The notes under the pieces were generated by a model, which was not told where the DNA came from, made no database searches, and saw only the letters and a program-made list of their open reading frames with translations. Position numbers and translations under genes: made by a program. DNA of 45,408 nucleotides from Flavobacteriaceae bacterium (GTDB taxonomy: Bacteria; Bacteroidota; Bacteroidia; Flavobacteriales; Flavobacteriaceae). Below are positions 26,359 to 35,896 of this stretch, piece by piece; the first letter of the stretch is position 1; every line of letters starts with the position of its first letter. The stretch spans positions 1 to 45,408 of the forward strand of contig JANQRC010000071.1 in assembly GCA_028284745.1 (NCBI GenBank), written 5' to 3'.

Positions 26359-28374
26359 ATGCGAAATGTACCTTTCATCTTCATAATTCTACCACTTTGT
26401 GCAGGAATCTCATTTGCCGAGTTCATTGGGATCACGCTGGGGTCCATACTGATCGCTTTGTGCTTCACCATATTCTTGGCATACGATACAAGAAGAATTG
26501 CCAAAGGAGGTTGGTTGTTCGAACACACCATCGCCATTAGCTTCTTCTTGATAGGTTTGCTGGCCACTTACCTTCACGATCACCGGAACGACGCCTCACA
26601 CTATTCGAATATTGTTTCGACCCAAAAGGAAGTATGCATCACCGGTAGGGTTCACAAAAGGTTAAAACCTTCAACACACTGGGAAAGGTATGAGGTGCTC
26701 TTGCAACACATTGACGGTTTTAAAACCTCTGGGAAGTTATTATTGAATGTGAGAAAAGACACACTAGCGCATCGTCATCATATTGACGAAAAATTGTTCT
26801 TCAGGGCCTTGTTGAACGACATAAAATCACCTTCAAACCCCTGGCAATTCAACTACAAGAACTATTTAGAACGGCGACATATCTATCATCGAGTGTTTGT
26901 AGACCCTGGCGAAGTACTCATGGTAGGCAATTATCCATCGAGTATCTATGGAATTGCAGAAGGCCTTCGAAATGCAGTAAACAGAAAATTGAGTCTCTAT
27001 GATTTTGAGCCGCCAGAGCTGCAGATCATCAATGCGCTGTTGTTGGGTCAGAAACAAGAAGTAGATCCGCAACTCTATGAAACTTATGCCGAAGCGGGTG
27101 CCGTACATGTTTTGGCGGTATCTGGTCTGCATATAGGCATCATCTGGTTATTGTTGGATGCGCTTTTATTGCCCTTACAACTCATACGGCGAGGTAGATA
27201 CTTGAAATTAGTTGTCATCCTATGGATGCTTTGGTGCTTTGCAGTAATTGCTGGCCTAAGCCCCTCTGTGGTCAGGGCGGTGACCATGTTTACAGCCATC
27301 GCTATTGCCACTTCTCTCAAAAGGGGCATGAGCACCGTTGACGCGCTGCTTGTCTCTATGTTCTTTTTGTTGATGGCGAAACCAAATTTCCTTTTCGAAG
27401 TAGGTTTCCAGTTAAGCTACGTTGCCGTCTTTGCCATCGTATGGATACAACCTATGATCGAAAAACTCTGGAGACCAAAATTCTGGTTATTCAAAAAGGC
27501 GTGGCAACTCTTTACTGTCACCTTAGCTGCACAGATCGGTGTATTGCCACTGAGTTTGTATTACTTTCATCAATTCCCGGGGCTGTTCTTCGTTTCCAAT
27601 TTGGTCATCGTGCCATTTTTAGGGTTCATCTTGGGGGTCGGACTGTTGGTGATCGTATTGGCACTGGCCAATGCGCTTCCCGCATTTATGGCCGATGCAT
27701 ACAGTGAGCTGATCGAATTGATGAATCTCTTTGTGAGCTGGGTTGCAAACCAAGAAAGCTTCCTGTTCGAAAATATTCCAATGAGTAGATTGAGAATGAT
27801 AAGCATCTATTTGCTCATCATTTCCGCAATATTGCTTTTGAAGAGAAGAAGCTATGCCAGCGTTTTTGTCACGGGCATTTCTATTGTAGTACTTCAAGTG
27901 GTTGTTATTGAAGAAGAGAGTGACAAGCAGACAAAACAGCACCTCATCGTATTTCATACAAACAGGAGCACAGCACTTCTTTCGAGAGTGTCCGACCGTT
28001 CGACCTTCCATACCAACCTACCCGATAGCATCGCCCATTCTTCGTACCCTATCAAAGCATATTTGCTTGCGAATCCGACAAATGATGTTACATTTCATTC
28101 GTTGAAAGACATCTACAGCTACAAAGACCAGAAGCTACTTATTGTAGATAGCTTGGGTATCTACAAGATTCCTTCATTAGAAAGATCCACTGTATTATTG
28201 ACCTCTTCTCCTAAGATCAACCTCAACAGACTTATAGATACCATCAAGCCCGAAGCCATCATTGCTGACGGAAGCAATCATCGAAGCTATGTAGCTCGGT
28301 GGAAAGCTACTTGTGCGAGAAAGAAAATCCCCTTTCATAGTACTTATGAAAAGGGGATCTATATGATCGAATAA
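26359..28374 (+). CDS. comEC: ComEC/Rec2 family DNA-uptake channel protein
   Basis: ComEC carries single-stranded DNA across the inner membrane during natural transformation. The 671-residue protein has N-terminal helices, a small extracytoplasmic OB-like domain (about 85-195), and the polytopic Competence domain, marked by NALLLGQKQEVDPQLYETYA, GAVHVLAVSGLHIGIIW and GLSPSVVRAVTMF. The C-terminal ~150 residues sit where other ComEC proteins carry a metallo-beta-lactamase domain, but no HxHxDH motif is present. The last codons contain a hairpin that may terminate the convergent thioredoxin gene; the two stops are only 2 bp apart. Confidence 0.92.
   Translation: MRNVPFIFIILPLCAGISFAEFIGITLGSILIALCFTIFLAYDTRRIAKGGWLFEHTIAISFFLIGLLATYLHDHRNDASHYSNIVSTQKEVCITGRVHKRLKPSTHWERYEVLLQHIDGFKTSGKLLLNVRKDTLAHRHHIDEKLFFRALLNDIKSPSNPWQFNYKNYLERRHIYHRVFVDPGEVLMVGNYPSSIYGIAEGLRNAVNRKLSLYDFEPPELQIINALLLGQKQEVDPQLYETYAEAGAVHVLAVSGLHIGIIWLLLDALLLPLQLIRRGRYLKLVVILWMLWCFAVIAGLSPSVVRAVTMFTAIAIATSLKRGMSTVDALLVSMFFLLMAKPNFLFEVGFQLSYVAVFAIVWIQPMIEKLWRPKFWLFKKAWQLFTVTLAAQIGVLPLSLYYFHQFPGLFFVSNLVIVPFLGFILGVGLLVIVLALANALPAFMADAYSELIELMNLFVSWVANQESFLFENIPMSRLRMISIYLLIISAILLLKRRSYASVFVTGISIVVLQVVVIEEESDKQTKQHLIVFHTNRSTALLSRVSDRSTFHTNLPDSIAHSSYPIKAYLLANPTNDVTFHSLKDIYSYKDQKLLIVDSLGIYKIPSLERSTVLLTSSPKINLNRLIDTIKPEAIIADGSNHRSYVARWKATCARKKIPFHSTYEKGIYMIE
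28322..28358 (-). terminator. Terminator of the thioredoxin gene, inside comEC
   Basis: On the minus strand a 13-bp stem (one bulged base; 28345-28358 with 28327-28339) and 5-nt loop is followed by TTTTCTTTC. It lies 19 nt after the thioredoxin stop. The plus-strand reading lacks a T-run. Confidence 0.65.
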
Positions 28375-28376
28375 GC

Positions 28377-28916
28377 TTAACTCTTGAATTGATGTTGAAA
28401 GTCTTGCTCGTAAGCCTGAAACTGCTCTTTGGTGCTGATTTCCTTGTAGGCGTTCTCACCGAACAGTTTTAAATACACTTCCAACTGCCTTGCACTCAAA
28501 AAGCCTGTGACTGGCATGATGAAATTGGCATTCTCGTCCATGAACACGATCGATGGGTATCCGCGTATGCCCATATAATCAGTGAACTCATGCGAATAGT
28601 TGCGCTTGAATTCTTTGGTCGGATCATAATTGGGATTGAAATACTGCTTGCCTTTGTAATTCAGTACGTGTTCGCCTTCGGCATTGAACTTTACAGCATA
28701 GAACTTCTCATTTACATAGGCAACTAGATCTTCATTGGTAAACGTCATCTTATCCAAGAGCTTGCAGGGTCCGCACCAATTGGTATAGACATCCATCATG
28801 ATCTTCTTGGGCTCTTGCTGTTGGGCAGCAATGGCCTCTTCCAGAGTCATCCATTTTATTTGAGCGGTAGCACCCAAAGACACTAGGGCGAATAGTGTGA
28901 AAAGTAAGTTTTTCAT
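28377..28916 (-). CDS. Secreted thioredoxin-like protein
   Basis: The 179-residue protein has a signal peptide (1-18, ending in ATAQ) and a thioredoxin fold with the active site NWCGPCKLLDK. A cis-Pro loop lies in RGYPSIVF. It most resembles periplasmic thioredoxin-fold proteins of Bacteroidota (DUF255/thioredoxin_7 like) that reduce disulfides. Just before the cis-Pro region is an insertion with repeated Asn, Tyr and Lys (KGKQYFNPNYDPTKEFKRN). It is a single gene, 86 bp downstream of the POT transporter on the same strand but separated by a terminator. Confidence 0.9.
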   Translation of the reverse strand: MKNLLFTLFALVSLGATAQIKWMTLEEAIAAQQQEPKKIMMDVYTNWCGPCKLLDKMTFTNEDLVAYVNEKFYAVKFNAEGEHVLNYKGKQYFNPNYDPTKEFKRNYSHEFTDYMGIRGYPSIVFMDENANFIMPVTGFLSARQLEVYLKLFGENAYKEISTKEQFQAYEQDFQHQFKS

Positions 28917-28962
28917 CTCATCAAGATTTTAAAATAAGTCGAAACACGATCAACGATATTAC

Positions 28963-28987
28963 AAAAAACGCTCCAAAGTGGAGCGTT
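28963..28987 (-). terminator. Intrinsic terminator after the POT transporter
   Basis: On the minus strand AACGCTCC/GGAGCGTT forms an 8-bp stem with a 5-nt loop followed by a T-run (TTTTTTGT). It begins 15 nt after the stop of the gene at 29003-30781. Confidence 0.9.
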
Positions 28988-29002
28988 CGTATAAAATTTT
29001 AG

Positions 29003-30781
29003 TTACCTCACTCCGTGCATGAGCCTTTTCAATAAAGGATGTAACAGCAAAGCCAATAAACCTAGGCCAATCGGTATCACCGTAAAGATCAGGAAGAAGT
29101 AGCTCAATCCTTGCTCATTGGTTATCTTTTCGATATCGCCGCCCACATAATGCGCCAATTTATTTCCAATTGCGATAGCCAGATAGTAAACTCCAAACAT
29201 GAACGCTACCATTCTGGCAGGGATCAACTTACTGAGATATGATAGTCCCATTGGTGATAGACATAGTTCGCCTAGCGTGTGGAAAAGATAGGCCAATACC
29301 AACCAGACCATGCTAAGTTTTGCAGATTCAGCGCCAACAGGAACATTCCAAGCTCCGAAAGCCAAGAAGGCAAAGCCCACTCCAAGAAGGAAGAGGCCTA
29401 AAAAGTACTTTACAGATGCAGGCGGATTGTATTTGCTATCCCACCATTTGGTGAATAATGGTGCAAATGTGATGATGTACAACGAATTGAGAATCGCAAA
29501 CCAAGTAACAGGCACTTCGGTCTCAGAGGATTGAAACTCAACATACAGCTTGTAAATGACAATTGCCCATATGATCAGAAAGCTAAAGCCCAATATCAAA
29601 TTAGACTTTCCTATTTTCTTAAAGGTCTTTGCAAACAATGCGTACAGCACATAGGTAATAATAATCAGCGGCACTACTGTTACCAACAGATCCACGATCT
29701 TGAAGATCGCAGCCCCATTTCCTTCCAAAAGTCTATTTGTGTAATCTCGTGTGTATAGAGGAAGCGAACCTGCTGCTTGCTCAAAGGCTGCCCAAAAGAA
29801 CACCGTAAATATACAGAAGATAGCAAAGGCGATCATTCGGTCTCTCTCGATCTTCACGTATCGTGGAATCCTAACAATTAGCAAGAGAATAAATGCGATA
29901 GCTGCCAATAATGCAAAGAACAGAGAATCAGGCATTCCAAACACTGTAAAGTTCAAGGTGTTTATTTCACCAATCTTACTCAATGGGTCGTTAATTATGA
30001 ATATCAAAGCCGAAACAGAGAATACAGCCACCAAGATATAGTCGATGATCAAAAACGGGTTGCGTTTTTCCTCGGTCACTTTTTCCTTCAACGATTCACT
30101 TTCGGTTTCAATAGCAACTTCATCACTATCCCTTTCAGAAGGTTTGCCACCTATCTTTCCGAAAAGAGGCTGCGCAAACACAAACTGAAGCATTCCAAAG
30201 AACATGAAAATACCTGCTAAGCCAAATCCGTAGCTCCAACCCACTTTCTCACCAACCCAGCCACATAACATGATCCCTAGAAAAGCGCCTGCATTCACTC
30301 CCATATAGAACAAGTTGTATGCGCCATCCTTTTTCTCGTTATGCCCTTCGTACATCTTAGAGATAATAGAGGTCATATTGGGCTTGAAGAAACCATTACC
30401 AAGAATCAGAAACGCAATTCCTATGTACAAAAAAGTAGGTGTTTCTATAGCCATGGAAGCATGGCCCAGCGTCATTAAAAGTGCACCGATAACCACAGCC
30501 ATGCGATACCCGATCTTATTGTCTGCCAGCCAACCTCCTATTAGTGGTGTTAGATACACGAATAATGCATACGTGCCCAACAGCGACAAAGCCGCAGGTG
30601 TACTCCATCCCCATCCTGGATTGTCTCCAACAATGGCGCCCGTTAGGAAGATGACCAAAATGGCACGCATTCCGTAATAGGAAAAACGCTCCCACATTTC
30701 AGTAAAGAACAGTACGAATAAGCCGGCCGGATGGCCCAAGACCATACCTTTCTTATCAAAGAAGTCTATTTTAGAACTCAT
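29003..30781 (-). CDS. POT-family proton:oligopeptide symporter (long form)
   Basis: POT/PTR transporters import di- and tripeptides with protons. The 592-residue protein has the signature ExxERFxYYG (TEMWERFSYYGMRAIL, near residue 28) at the end of the first helix, FYMGVNAGAFLG in helix 5, and FWAAFEQAAGSL near 330. Compared with its neighbour it has extra hydrophobic segments in the central loop (about 245-305) and after helix 7 (about 360-420), plus an acidic linker with DSDEVAIETESESLKE. It is the paralogue of the gene at 30841-32229 and sits downstream of a dipeptidyl peptidase. Confidence 0.93.
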   Translation of the reverse strand: MSSKIDFFDKKGMVLGHPAGLFVLFFTEMWERFSYYGMRAILVIFLTGAIVGDNPGWGWSTPAALSLLGTYALFVYLTPLIGGWLADNKIGYRMAVVIGALLMTLGHASMAIETPTFLYIGIAFLILGNGFFKPNMTSIISKMYEGHNEKKDGAYNLFYMGVNAGAFLGIMLCGWVGEKVGWSYGFGLAGIFMFFGMLQFVFAQPLFGKIGGKPSERDSDEVAIETESESLKEKVTEEKRNPFLIIDYILVAVFSVSALIFIINDPLSKIGEINTLNFTVFGMPDSLFFALLAAIAFILLLIVRIPRYVKIERDRMIAFAIFCIFTVFFWAAFEQAAGSLPLYTRDYTNRLLEGNGAAIFKIVDLLVTVVPLIIITYVLYALFAKTFKKIGKSNLILGFSFLIIWAIVIYKLYVEFQSSETEVPVTWFAILNSLYIITFAPLFTKWWDSKYNPPASVKYFLGLFLLGVGFAFLAFGAWNVPVGAESAKLSMVWLVLAYLFHTLGELCLSPMGLSYLSKLIPARMVAFMFGVYYLAIAIGNKLAHYVGGDIEKITNEQGLSYFFLIFTVIPIGLGLLALLLHPLLKRLMHGVR

Positions 30782-30840
30782 AGGAGTGTGTGGTTAGTTT
30801 GGATTAAAGTTTATAGGCCAAAGATGTTGAATCATGAAGA

Positions 30841-32229
30841 TCATCCATCTGCTAGTTCAAAGCCTTCGGCTTCCTCGTTCATGGTACGTTCGTTATCCTC
30901 TGCTCCATGGGTCAACACTTCTAATTTCTTTCTGAATAGCATGACCAGCAGCCCAAACGCAACACAGAAAACAGCGATACCTGTGAAGATGGTAAACTCA
31001 CCTAGTTTTTCTGCTGATTCGCCTAACAATCCGGCCACCTTGTTTCCAAAGCCCGTCATTGCAAAATAGATTCCCATCATAAAAGCAGCATACTTTGCCG
31101 GAGCTAGTTTGGTAATATATGATAGCGCTACAGGAGAGATACAAAGCTCGCCAACAGTGTGGAACAAATAGGCCAACACCAACCAATACATTGCTGAAGA
31201 ACCTGAGTTGTTAAATTCAGAAGCTGCAGCTGTCATGAAGAAGAAACCTGCTCCCATGATGATCAAGCCAATGATCATCTTGAACAGCCCAGTGGATAGC
31301 CTTCCAGCTAATTTTCGCCTAGCCCAATATCCTGCAACGGCTGTCCCTAAGAAAATAATGAACATAGCATTTAACGACTGGAACCAAGAGGCTGGGACTT
31401 CCCAACCCATGAGCATCCTGTTTGTTTTCTCTTTAGCGTAGATATTCATGAGACCTCCTGCCTGCTCAAAGGCTCCCCAAAACACGATTACCAGCAAGAA
31501 GGAAATAAAGAGCACAACGATCCTGTCCTTCTCGGTCTTGGTCAATGGTTTCTTAAAAGCCTCCTTGTCTTTTTCGCTGGTAGAACTTCCCAAGAAATTA
31601 CCAACATGCTTCAAGTATTTCTGCCCTATGAGATACTGGATCAATCCAAGGGTCATTCCGATACCGGCAAGTCCAAAACCATAATGCCAACCATGCACTT
31701 CACCCACATAACCTACGATCAAACTGGACAAAAAGGCACCTAAGTTGATTCCGATGTAGAAAATTGTGAAACCCTTATCTCGGCGAATATCTCCTTGCCT
31801 GTACAAACCACCTACCATGGTAGAAATGTTTGGCTTCAACATACCAACACCAAGGATGATCAGGACAAGACCTGTGTAGAAGGCCCACATTTCTTCAACA
31901 GCCAAAATACCATGACCCGCTACGAGTAAGATTCCTCCGTAGAGTACAGATCTCTTTTGCCCCAGGATTTTATCAGCGATCCATCCGCCAGGAATCGAAG
32001 CTACATATACCAACATCGTATACCAGCCGTATAGTGCCAGTGCTTCGCCTGAGGTCCAGCCCAATCCTGGATTGTCACCAACGGTCTTTGCGGTAAGGTA
32101 TAGTACTAAAATGGCACGCATTCCGTAGTACGAGAAACGCTCCCACATTTCTGTGAAGAACAAAACATATAATCCTATCGGATGTCCGAAAAGCTCCTTC
32201 TGGTGAGCTGCTTTCACTGCTGTACTCAT
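30841..32229 (-). CDS. POT-family proton:oligopeptide symporter (short form)
   Basis: The 462-residue transporter has the same signature as its neighbour (TEMWERFSYYGMRAILVLYL) and the POT motifs FYIGINLGAFLSSLIVGYVG and FWGAFEQAGGLMN. It lacks the extra central helices found in the long form and so is close to the classical 12-helix layout. It is 20 bp after the dipeptidyl peptidase gene and 59 bp before the long-form gene, all on the minus strand. The two look like an old tandem duplication, with differing substrate range possible. Confidence 0.94.
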   Translation of the reverse strand: MSTAVKAAHQKELFGHPIGLYVLFFTEMWERFSYYGMRAILVLYLTAKTVGDNPGLGWTSGEALALYGWYTMLVYVASIPGGWIADKILGQKRSVLYGGILLVAGHGILAVEEMWAFYTGLVLIILGVGMLKPNISTMVGGLYRQGDIRRDKGFTIFYIGINLGAFLSSLIVGYVGEVHGWHYGFGLAGIGMTLGLIQYLIGQKYLKHVGNFLGSSTSEKDKEAFKKPLTKTEKDRIVVLFISFLLVIVFWGAFEQAGGLMNIYAKEKTNRMLMGWEVPASWFQSLNAMFIIFLGTAVAGYWARRKLAGRLSTGLFKMIIGLIIMGAGFFFMTAAASEFNNSGSSAMYWLVLAYLFHTVGELCISPVALSYITKLAPAKYAAFMMGIYFAMTGFGNKVAGLLGESAEKLGEFTIFTGIAVFCVAFGLLVMLFRKKLEVLTHGAEDNERTMNEEAEGFELADG

Positions 32230-32249
32230 AAATATCGAGGTTTAGTTAG

Positions 32250-34406
32250 TTATAAATTCTCTTTAATGAAATTGGTCATCTTGGTATATAGATGCAATCG
32301 TGTGTTGCCCCCATAGATACCATGATTCTTATCTGGATATATCGCCCATTCAAACTCCTTATTGGCCTGAACGAGCGCCTCGACCATACGCATAGTGTTC
32401 TGCACATGCACATTATCGTCCCCCGAACCGTGCACCAACAGATACTTCCCTTTTAATTTGCTCACATGACCTATGGGAGAGTTGTCATCGTACCCGCTTG
32501 CATTTTCCTGCGGTGTCTGCATGTAGCGTTCTGTATAGATCGTATCATAGAATCGCCAGCTTGTCACCGGGGCAACAGCAATGGCAAGTTTGAACACGTC
32601 GTTGCCTTTCAATAAGCAATTGCTGCTCATAAAACCGCCATAGCTCCATCCCCAGATACCAATGCGCGAGGCATCGATAAAATCACTAGCGCCCAATGCT
32701 TGTGCAGCTTCGATCTGGTCTCGAACCTCGTATTTCCCTAACTCTTTGTAGGTGACTTTCTTGAAGTCGGCTCCTTTATATCCTGTACCTCGGCCATCAA
32801 CACAAACAACGACATAGCCTTCTTTTGCTAACAACTGATGCCAGTAATCATTGCTTCGGTTCCAACGATTGGCTACTTGCTGTGATCCTGGTCCGCTATA
32901 TTGGAACATTAACAACGGATATTGTTCGCGCACATCAAAATCTGGCGGTTTGATCATCCAAGCGTTTAGCTCATAACCACTACGGGTATTTATGGTGAAG
33001 AACTCCTTTTCGGTGAGGCGGTGATCCGCCGCCTTCATCGCTACCGCATCGTTGTTCTTTATCTCTAAAAGCTCGTCGCCATTTCTGGCTCCGTGCAAGG
33101 TATACGATGGCGGGCGCGTGGCACTTGAATATTCGTTGATGAAGTAGGTGAAATCACTGCTGAATGATGCACTGTTGGTTCCACGGTCTTGTGTTAGCTG
33201 GCGTTTTCCCCTACCGTTCTTCCCGATGGAATAGATCGCTCTGTTGATGGAGCCATCTTCGGTAGATTGATAGTAGATCACACCTCTTTTGGAGTCGAAC
33301 CCGTAATACGAAGTTACTTCCCAATCGCCTTTGGTCACTTGATTGAGAAGGCTTCCGCCCTTATCGTAATGATAGATGTGGTTGAAGCCATCGCGCTCGC
33401 TTGTCCAGATAAAGCTGTTGTCATTCAGAAAAGTGAGGTCATCTGTAACGTCGACATAGGTATCGCTCTTCTCGTTCAAGACCACTTTTGAAGTATTGGT
33501 CGAAGCATCTACGAGGTGAAGCTTCAAATCGTTTTGATGGCGATTCAACGTTTGAACGCTTAGCACGTTGGCATCGTTTGTCCATTGAAATCGTGGAATA
33601 TAATACGATCCTCCTAAGGCTACCTCAGCGGTATTTCCAGAAGAAACATCATGAACATGCATGGAAACTGAAGCATTGGTCTCGCCAGCCTTTGGGTATT
33701 TGAACACTTGTTGCGTTGGATATAAGTCTTGCCCATACACATCCATAGAAAACTCAGGGACCGCTTCCTCGTCAAATCTAAGGAAGGCCATCTTTTGGCC
33801 ATCGGCACTCCAATCAAAGGCACGCACAAAACCAAACTCCTCTTCGTAGACCCAATCGGTAATACCATTGATGATCTTATTCTTCTCACCGTCTATGGTG
33901 ATCTGTTTCGTTTCACCCGTTACCAGGTCTTTAAGAAACAGGTCATTTTCAAAAACAAAACCTACTTTATTTCCATCAGGAGAAAAAGTAGGCTCTTGAA
34001 TCTTTTTATCAAAAAGTTTTATGAGTTCCTGTGAAGCAATATCATACACATAATAAACCCCCAAACGCGACCAACGATACACAGGCTCTTCTTCAGTTGT
34101 AAGCAGTAGCCTACTTTCATCATCACTAAAGGCATAGGAACTGAACGTGGCAATATCGATGTCTTCAGAAGACAAGATGGTCGCCACATTCTTCTGAGAC
34201 TTGTACTCGTACTTGTCTATTGTGACAACTCCGGTGCTTTCATTAAGCACCGTGTAATGGTCTCCATCATTCATGGAGCGAAGCTCTGCCAATCCCTCAG
34301 TCACGAACTCGCCACTCCAAATGGCCTCAAGGGTTAGCTCGCGCTGTTGTGCATTCACAGCTAGTTGAAAGAGCAATACAAAAAGAATAGAAAACTTTTT
34401 CGTCAT
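32250..34406 (-). CDS. S9 family peptidase (dipeptidyl peptidase IV)
   Basis: The 718-residue enzyme has a signal peptide (1-19, ending in VNAQ), a beta-propeller domain (about 40-470) and an alpha/beta-hydrolase domain. The catalytic triad is Ser588 (GWSYGGF), Asp663 (HGSGDDNVH) and His695 (KNHGIYGG). The propeller has the substrate-N-terminus glutamate pair in VYEEEFGF, typical of DPP IV. It releases X-Pro/X-Ala dipeptides in the periplasm or at the cell surface. Two dipeptide symporters follow on the same strand, so cleavage and uptake are probably linked. Confidence 0.94.
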   Translation of the reverse strand: MTKKFSILFVLLFQLAVNAQQRELTLEAIWSGEFVTEGLAELRSMNDGDHYTVLNESTGVVTIDKYEYKSQKNVATILSSEDIDIATFSSYAFSDDESRLLLTTEEEPVYRWSRLGVYYVYDIASQELIKLFDKKIQEPTFSPDGNKVGFVFENDLFLKDLVTGETKQITIDGEKNKIINGITDWVYEEEFGFVRAFDWSADGQKMAFLRFDEEAVPEFSMDVYGQDLYPTQQVFKYPKAGETNASVSMHVHDVSSGNTAEVALGGSYYIPRFQWTNDANVLSVQTLNRHQNDLKLHLVDASTNTSKVVLNEKSDTYVDVTDDLTFLNDNSFIWTSERDGFNHIYHYDKGGSLLNQVTKGDWEVTSYYGFDSKRGVIYYQSTEDGSINRAIYSIGKNGRGKRQLTQDRGTNSASFSSDFTYFINEYSSATRPPSYTLHGARNGDELLEIKNNDAVAMKAADHRLTEKEFFTINTRSGYELNAWMIKPPDFDVREQYPLLMFQYSGPGSQQVANRWNRSNDYWHQLLAKEGYVVVCVDGRGTGYKGADFKKVTYKELGKYEVRDQIEAAQALGASDFIDASRIGIWGWSYGGFMSSNCLLKGNDVFKLAIAVAPVTSWRFYDTIYTERYMQTPQENASGYDDNSPIGHVSKLKGKYLLVHGSGDDNVHVQNTMRMVEALVQANKEFEWAIYPDKNHGIYGGNTRLHLYTKMTNFIKENL

Positions 34407-34549
34407 AGATCAATTATATGCTAATCAATTTGTCATTCTTCTATAAATTATTGAAGAAAAAACATAAAAACCTTGTTAATCGTGGCAAAATACTAATATC
34501 CTTCCATCTATTCAACGGAAAGTACAAATATCTGCTGTGCGTTTATTGC

Positions 34550-34557
34550 TATCTTTG
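34550..34557 (+). promoter_or_regulatory. -7 promoter box of the HMG-CoA reductase unit
   Basis: TATCTTTG is a perfect TAnnTTTG box 25 bp before the ATG at 34583. No TTG sits at the normal -33 distance. It lies inside the in-frame upstream extension of the ORF, supporting the shorter protein. Confidence 0.6.
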
Positions 34558-34582
34558 CGCTTTGTACGATAATCGACATTGC

Positions 34583-35896
34583 ATGGACAAACCCGTTCAA
34601 GGCTTCTCAAAGCTCTCCAAGGACGAAAAGATAGATTGGATCGTAAAAACTTATTTTGAAAACCCGCAAGAAGCGCGCCAAACACTTGCCAAGTACTGGA
34701 ACAACGATTCGGCGCTTCAAAAGCTTCATGATGAGTTCATCGAAAATACCATCACCAACTATTATTTGCCACTAGGCGTTGCCCCTAACTTTTTGATAAA
34801 TGGCAAACTGCACACCTTACCGATGGCCATTGAAGAAAGTTCGGTGGTCGCTGCGGCCAGCAAGGCAGCCAAATTTTGGCTGACCCGCGGCGGATTCCGT
34901 ACAAGCGTAATTGACACACAAAAGATTGGCCAGGTACATTTCATGTTCAATGGATCGCCCGAAAAGCTACATTCTTTTTTCGAGCATGTAAAACCTATCT
35001 TGATCCGTGATACCGAGCATATCACCAAGAACATGCGCAAACGTGGAGGCGGAATCCTAGACATCGAGTTGCGTGACAAGACCATGAAGATGAGCGATTA
35101 TTTTCAGCTTCATGCCACCTTTGACACACTCGACGCCATGGGCGCCAACTTCATCAACTCATGCCTAGAACAGTTTGCCAAGACCTTTGAGAACGAAGCA
35201 GAAAGCTATTCGGGTTTCATAGGCGAAGAGAAGATACAAGTAGTGATGAGCATCCTCTCTAACTACGTGCCCGATTGTTTGGTACGTGCCGAAGTGCACT
35301 GCGCCGTTAGAGACCTCACTGAAGAAGGCATCTCAGGTGAAGTATTTGCTCAAAAATTTGTGACCGCCATACAAATCGCCGACGCTGAGCCTCATCGTGC
35401 GGTGACCCATAACAAGGGCATTATGAATGGTATCGATGCCATGGTCCTAGCCACAGGAAATGACTTTAGAGCTGTAGAAGCGGGTGTACATGCCTATGCG
35501 TGTAGAGATGGAACTTACAAAAGTCTCACAAAAGCCGAGGTCAAAGATGGGATCTTCCGATCTTGGATCGAGATTCCTCTGGCCTTGGGCACCGTAGGCG
35601 GACTCACTTCTCTGCACCCGTTGGTAAAATTTGCGCTGGAAGTACTTGGCAAACCTAACGCCATGGAGTTGATGCAGATGGTCGCTGTAGCTGGGCTAGC
35701 ACAGAATTTTGCAGCTGTGCGCTCATTAGTGACCACTGGCATCCAAAAAGGGCACATGAAGATGCACTTGAAAAATATTCTGAATCAGCTTCAGGCTACC
35801 GAAGCTGAACGCAAACAGGTACTTGATCATTTTGGCGACAAGACCGTTACACACAATGCGGTCATGGCCCATGTTGAAAAAATTCGTTCGTCGTGA
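34583..35896 (+). CDS. mvaA: Hydroxymethylglutaryl-CoA reductase, class II
   Basis: This enzyme makes mevalonate from HMG-CoA (or the reverse) using a nicotinamide cofactor. From the ATG at 34583 it has 437 residues, typical of the soluble class II form with no membrane domain. Key segments are YLPLGVAPNFLING (near 61-74), MAIEESSVVAAASKAA with catalytic Glu near 84-85, TFDTLDAMGANFINSCLE, THNKGIMNGIDAMVLATGND and the C-terminal IQKGHMKMHL with catalytic His391. The frame is open to 34418, but the extra 55 residues cover a promoter box and are unlike the family. It overlaps the GHMP kinase by 4 bp. Confidence 0.95.
   Translation: MDKPVQGFSKLSKDEKIDWIVKTYFENPQEARQTLAKYWNNDSALQKLHDEFIENTITNYYLPLGVAPNFLINGKLHTLPMAIEESSVVAAASKAAKFWLTRGGFRTSVIDTQKIGQVHFMFNGSPEKLHSFFEHVKPILIRDTEHITKNMRKRGGGILDIELRDKTMKMSDYFQLHATFDTLDAMGANFINSCLEQFAKTFENEAESYSGFIGEEKIQVVMSILSNYVPDCLVRAEVHCAVRDLTEEGISGEVFAQKFVTAIQIADAEPHRAVTHNKGIMNGIDAMVLATGNDFRAVEAGVHAYACRDGTYKSLTKAEVKDGIFRSWIEIPLALGTVGGLTSLHPLVKFALEVLGKPNAMELMQMVAVAGLAQNFAAVRSLVTTGIQKGHMKMHLKNILNQLQATEAERKQVLDHFGDKTVTHNAVMAHVEKIRSS

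Noticed and set aside
34418-34582. N-terminal extension of HMG-CoA reductase
   Set aside because: It is not like the family, contains a promoter -7 box, and the ATG at 34583 gives the expected length.
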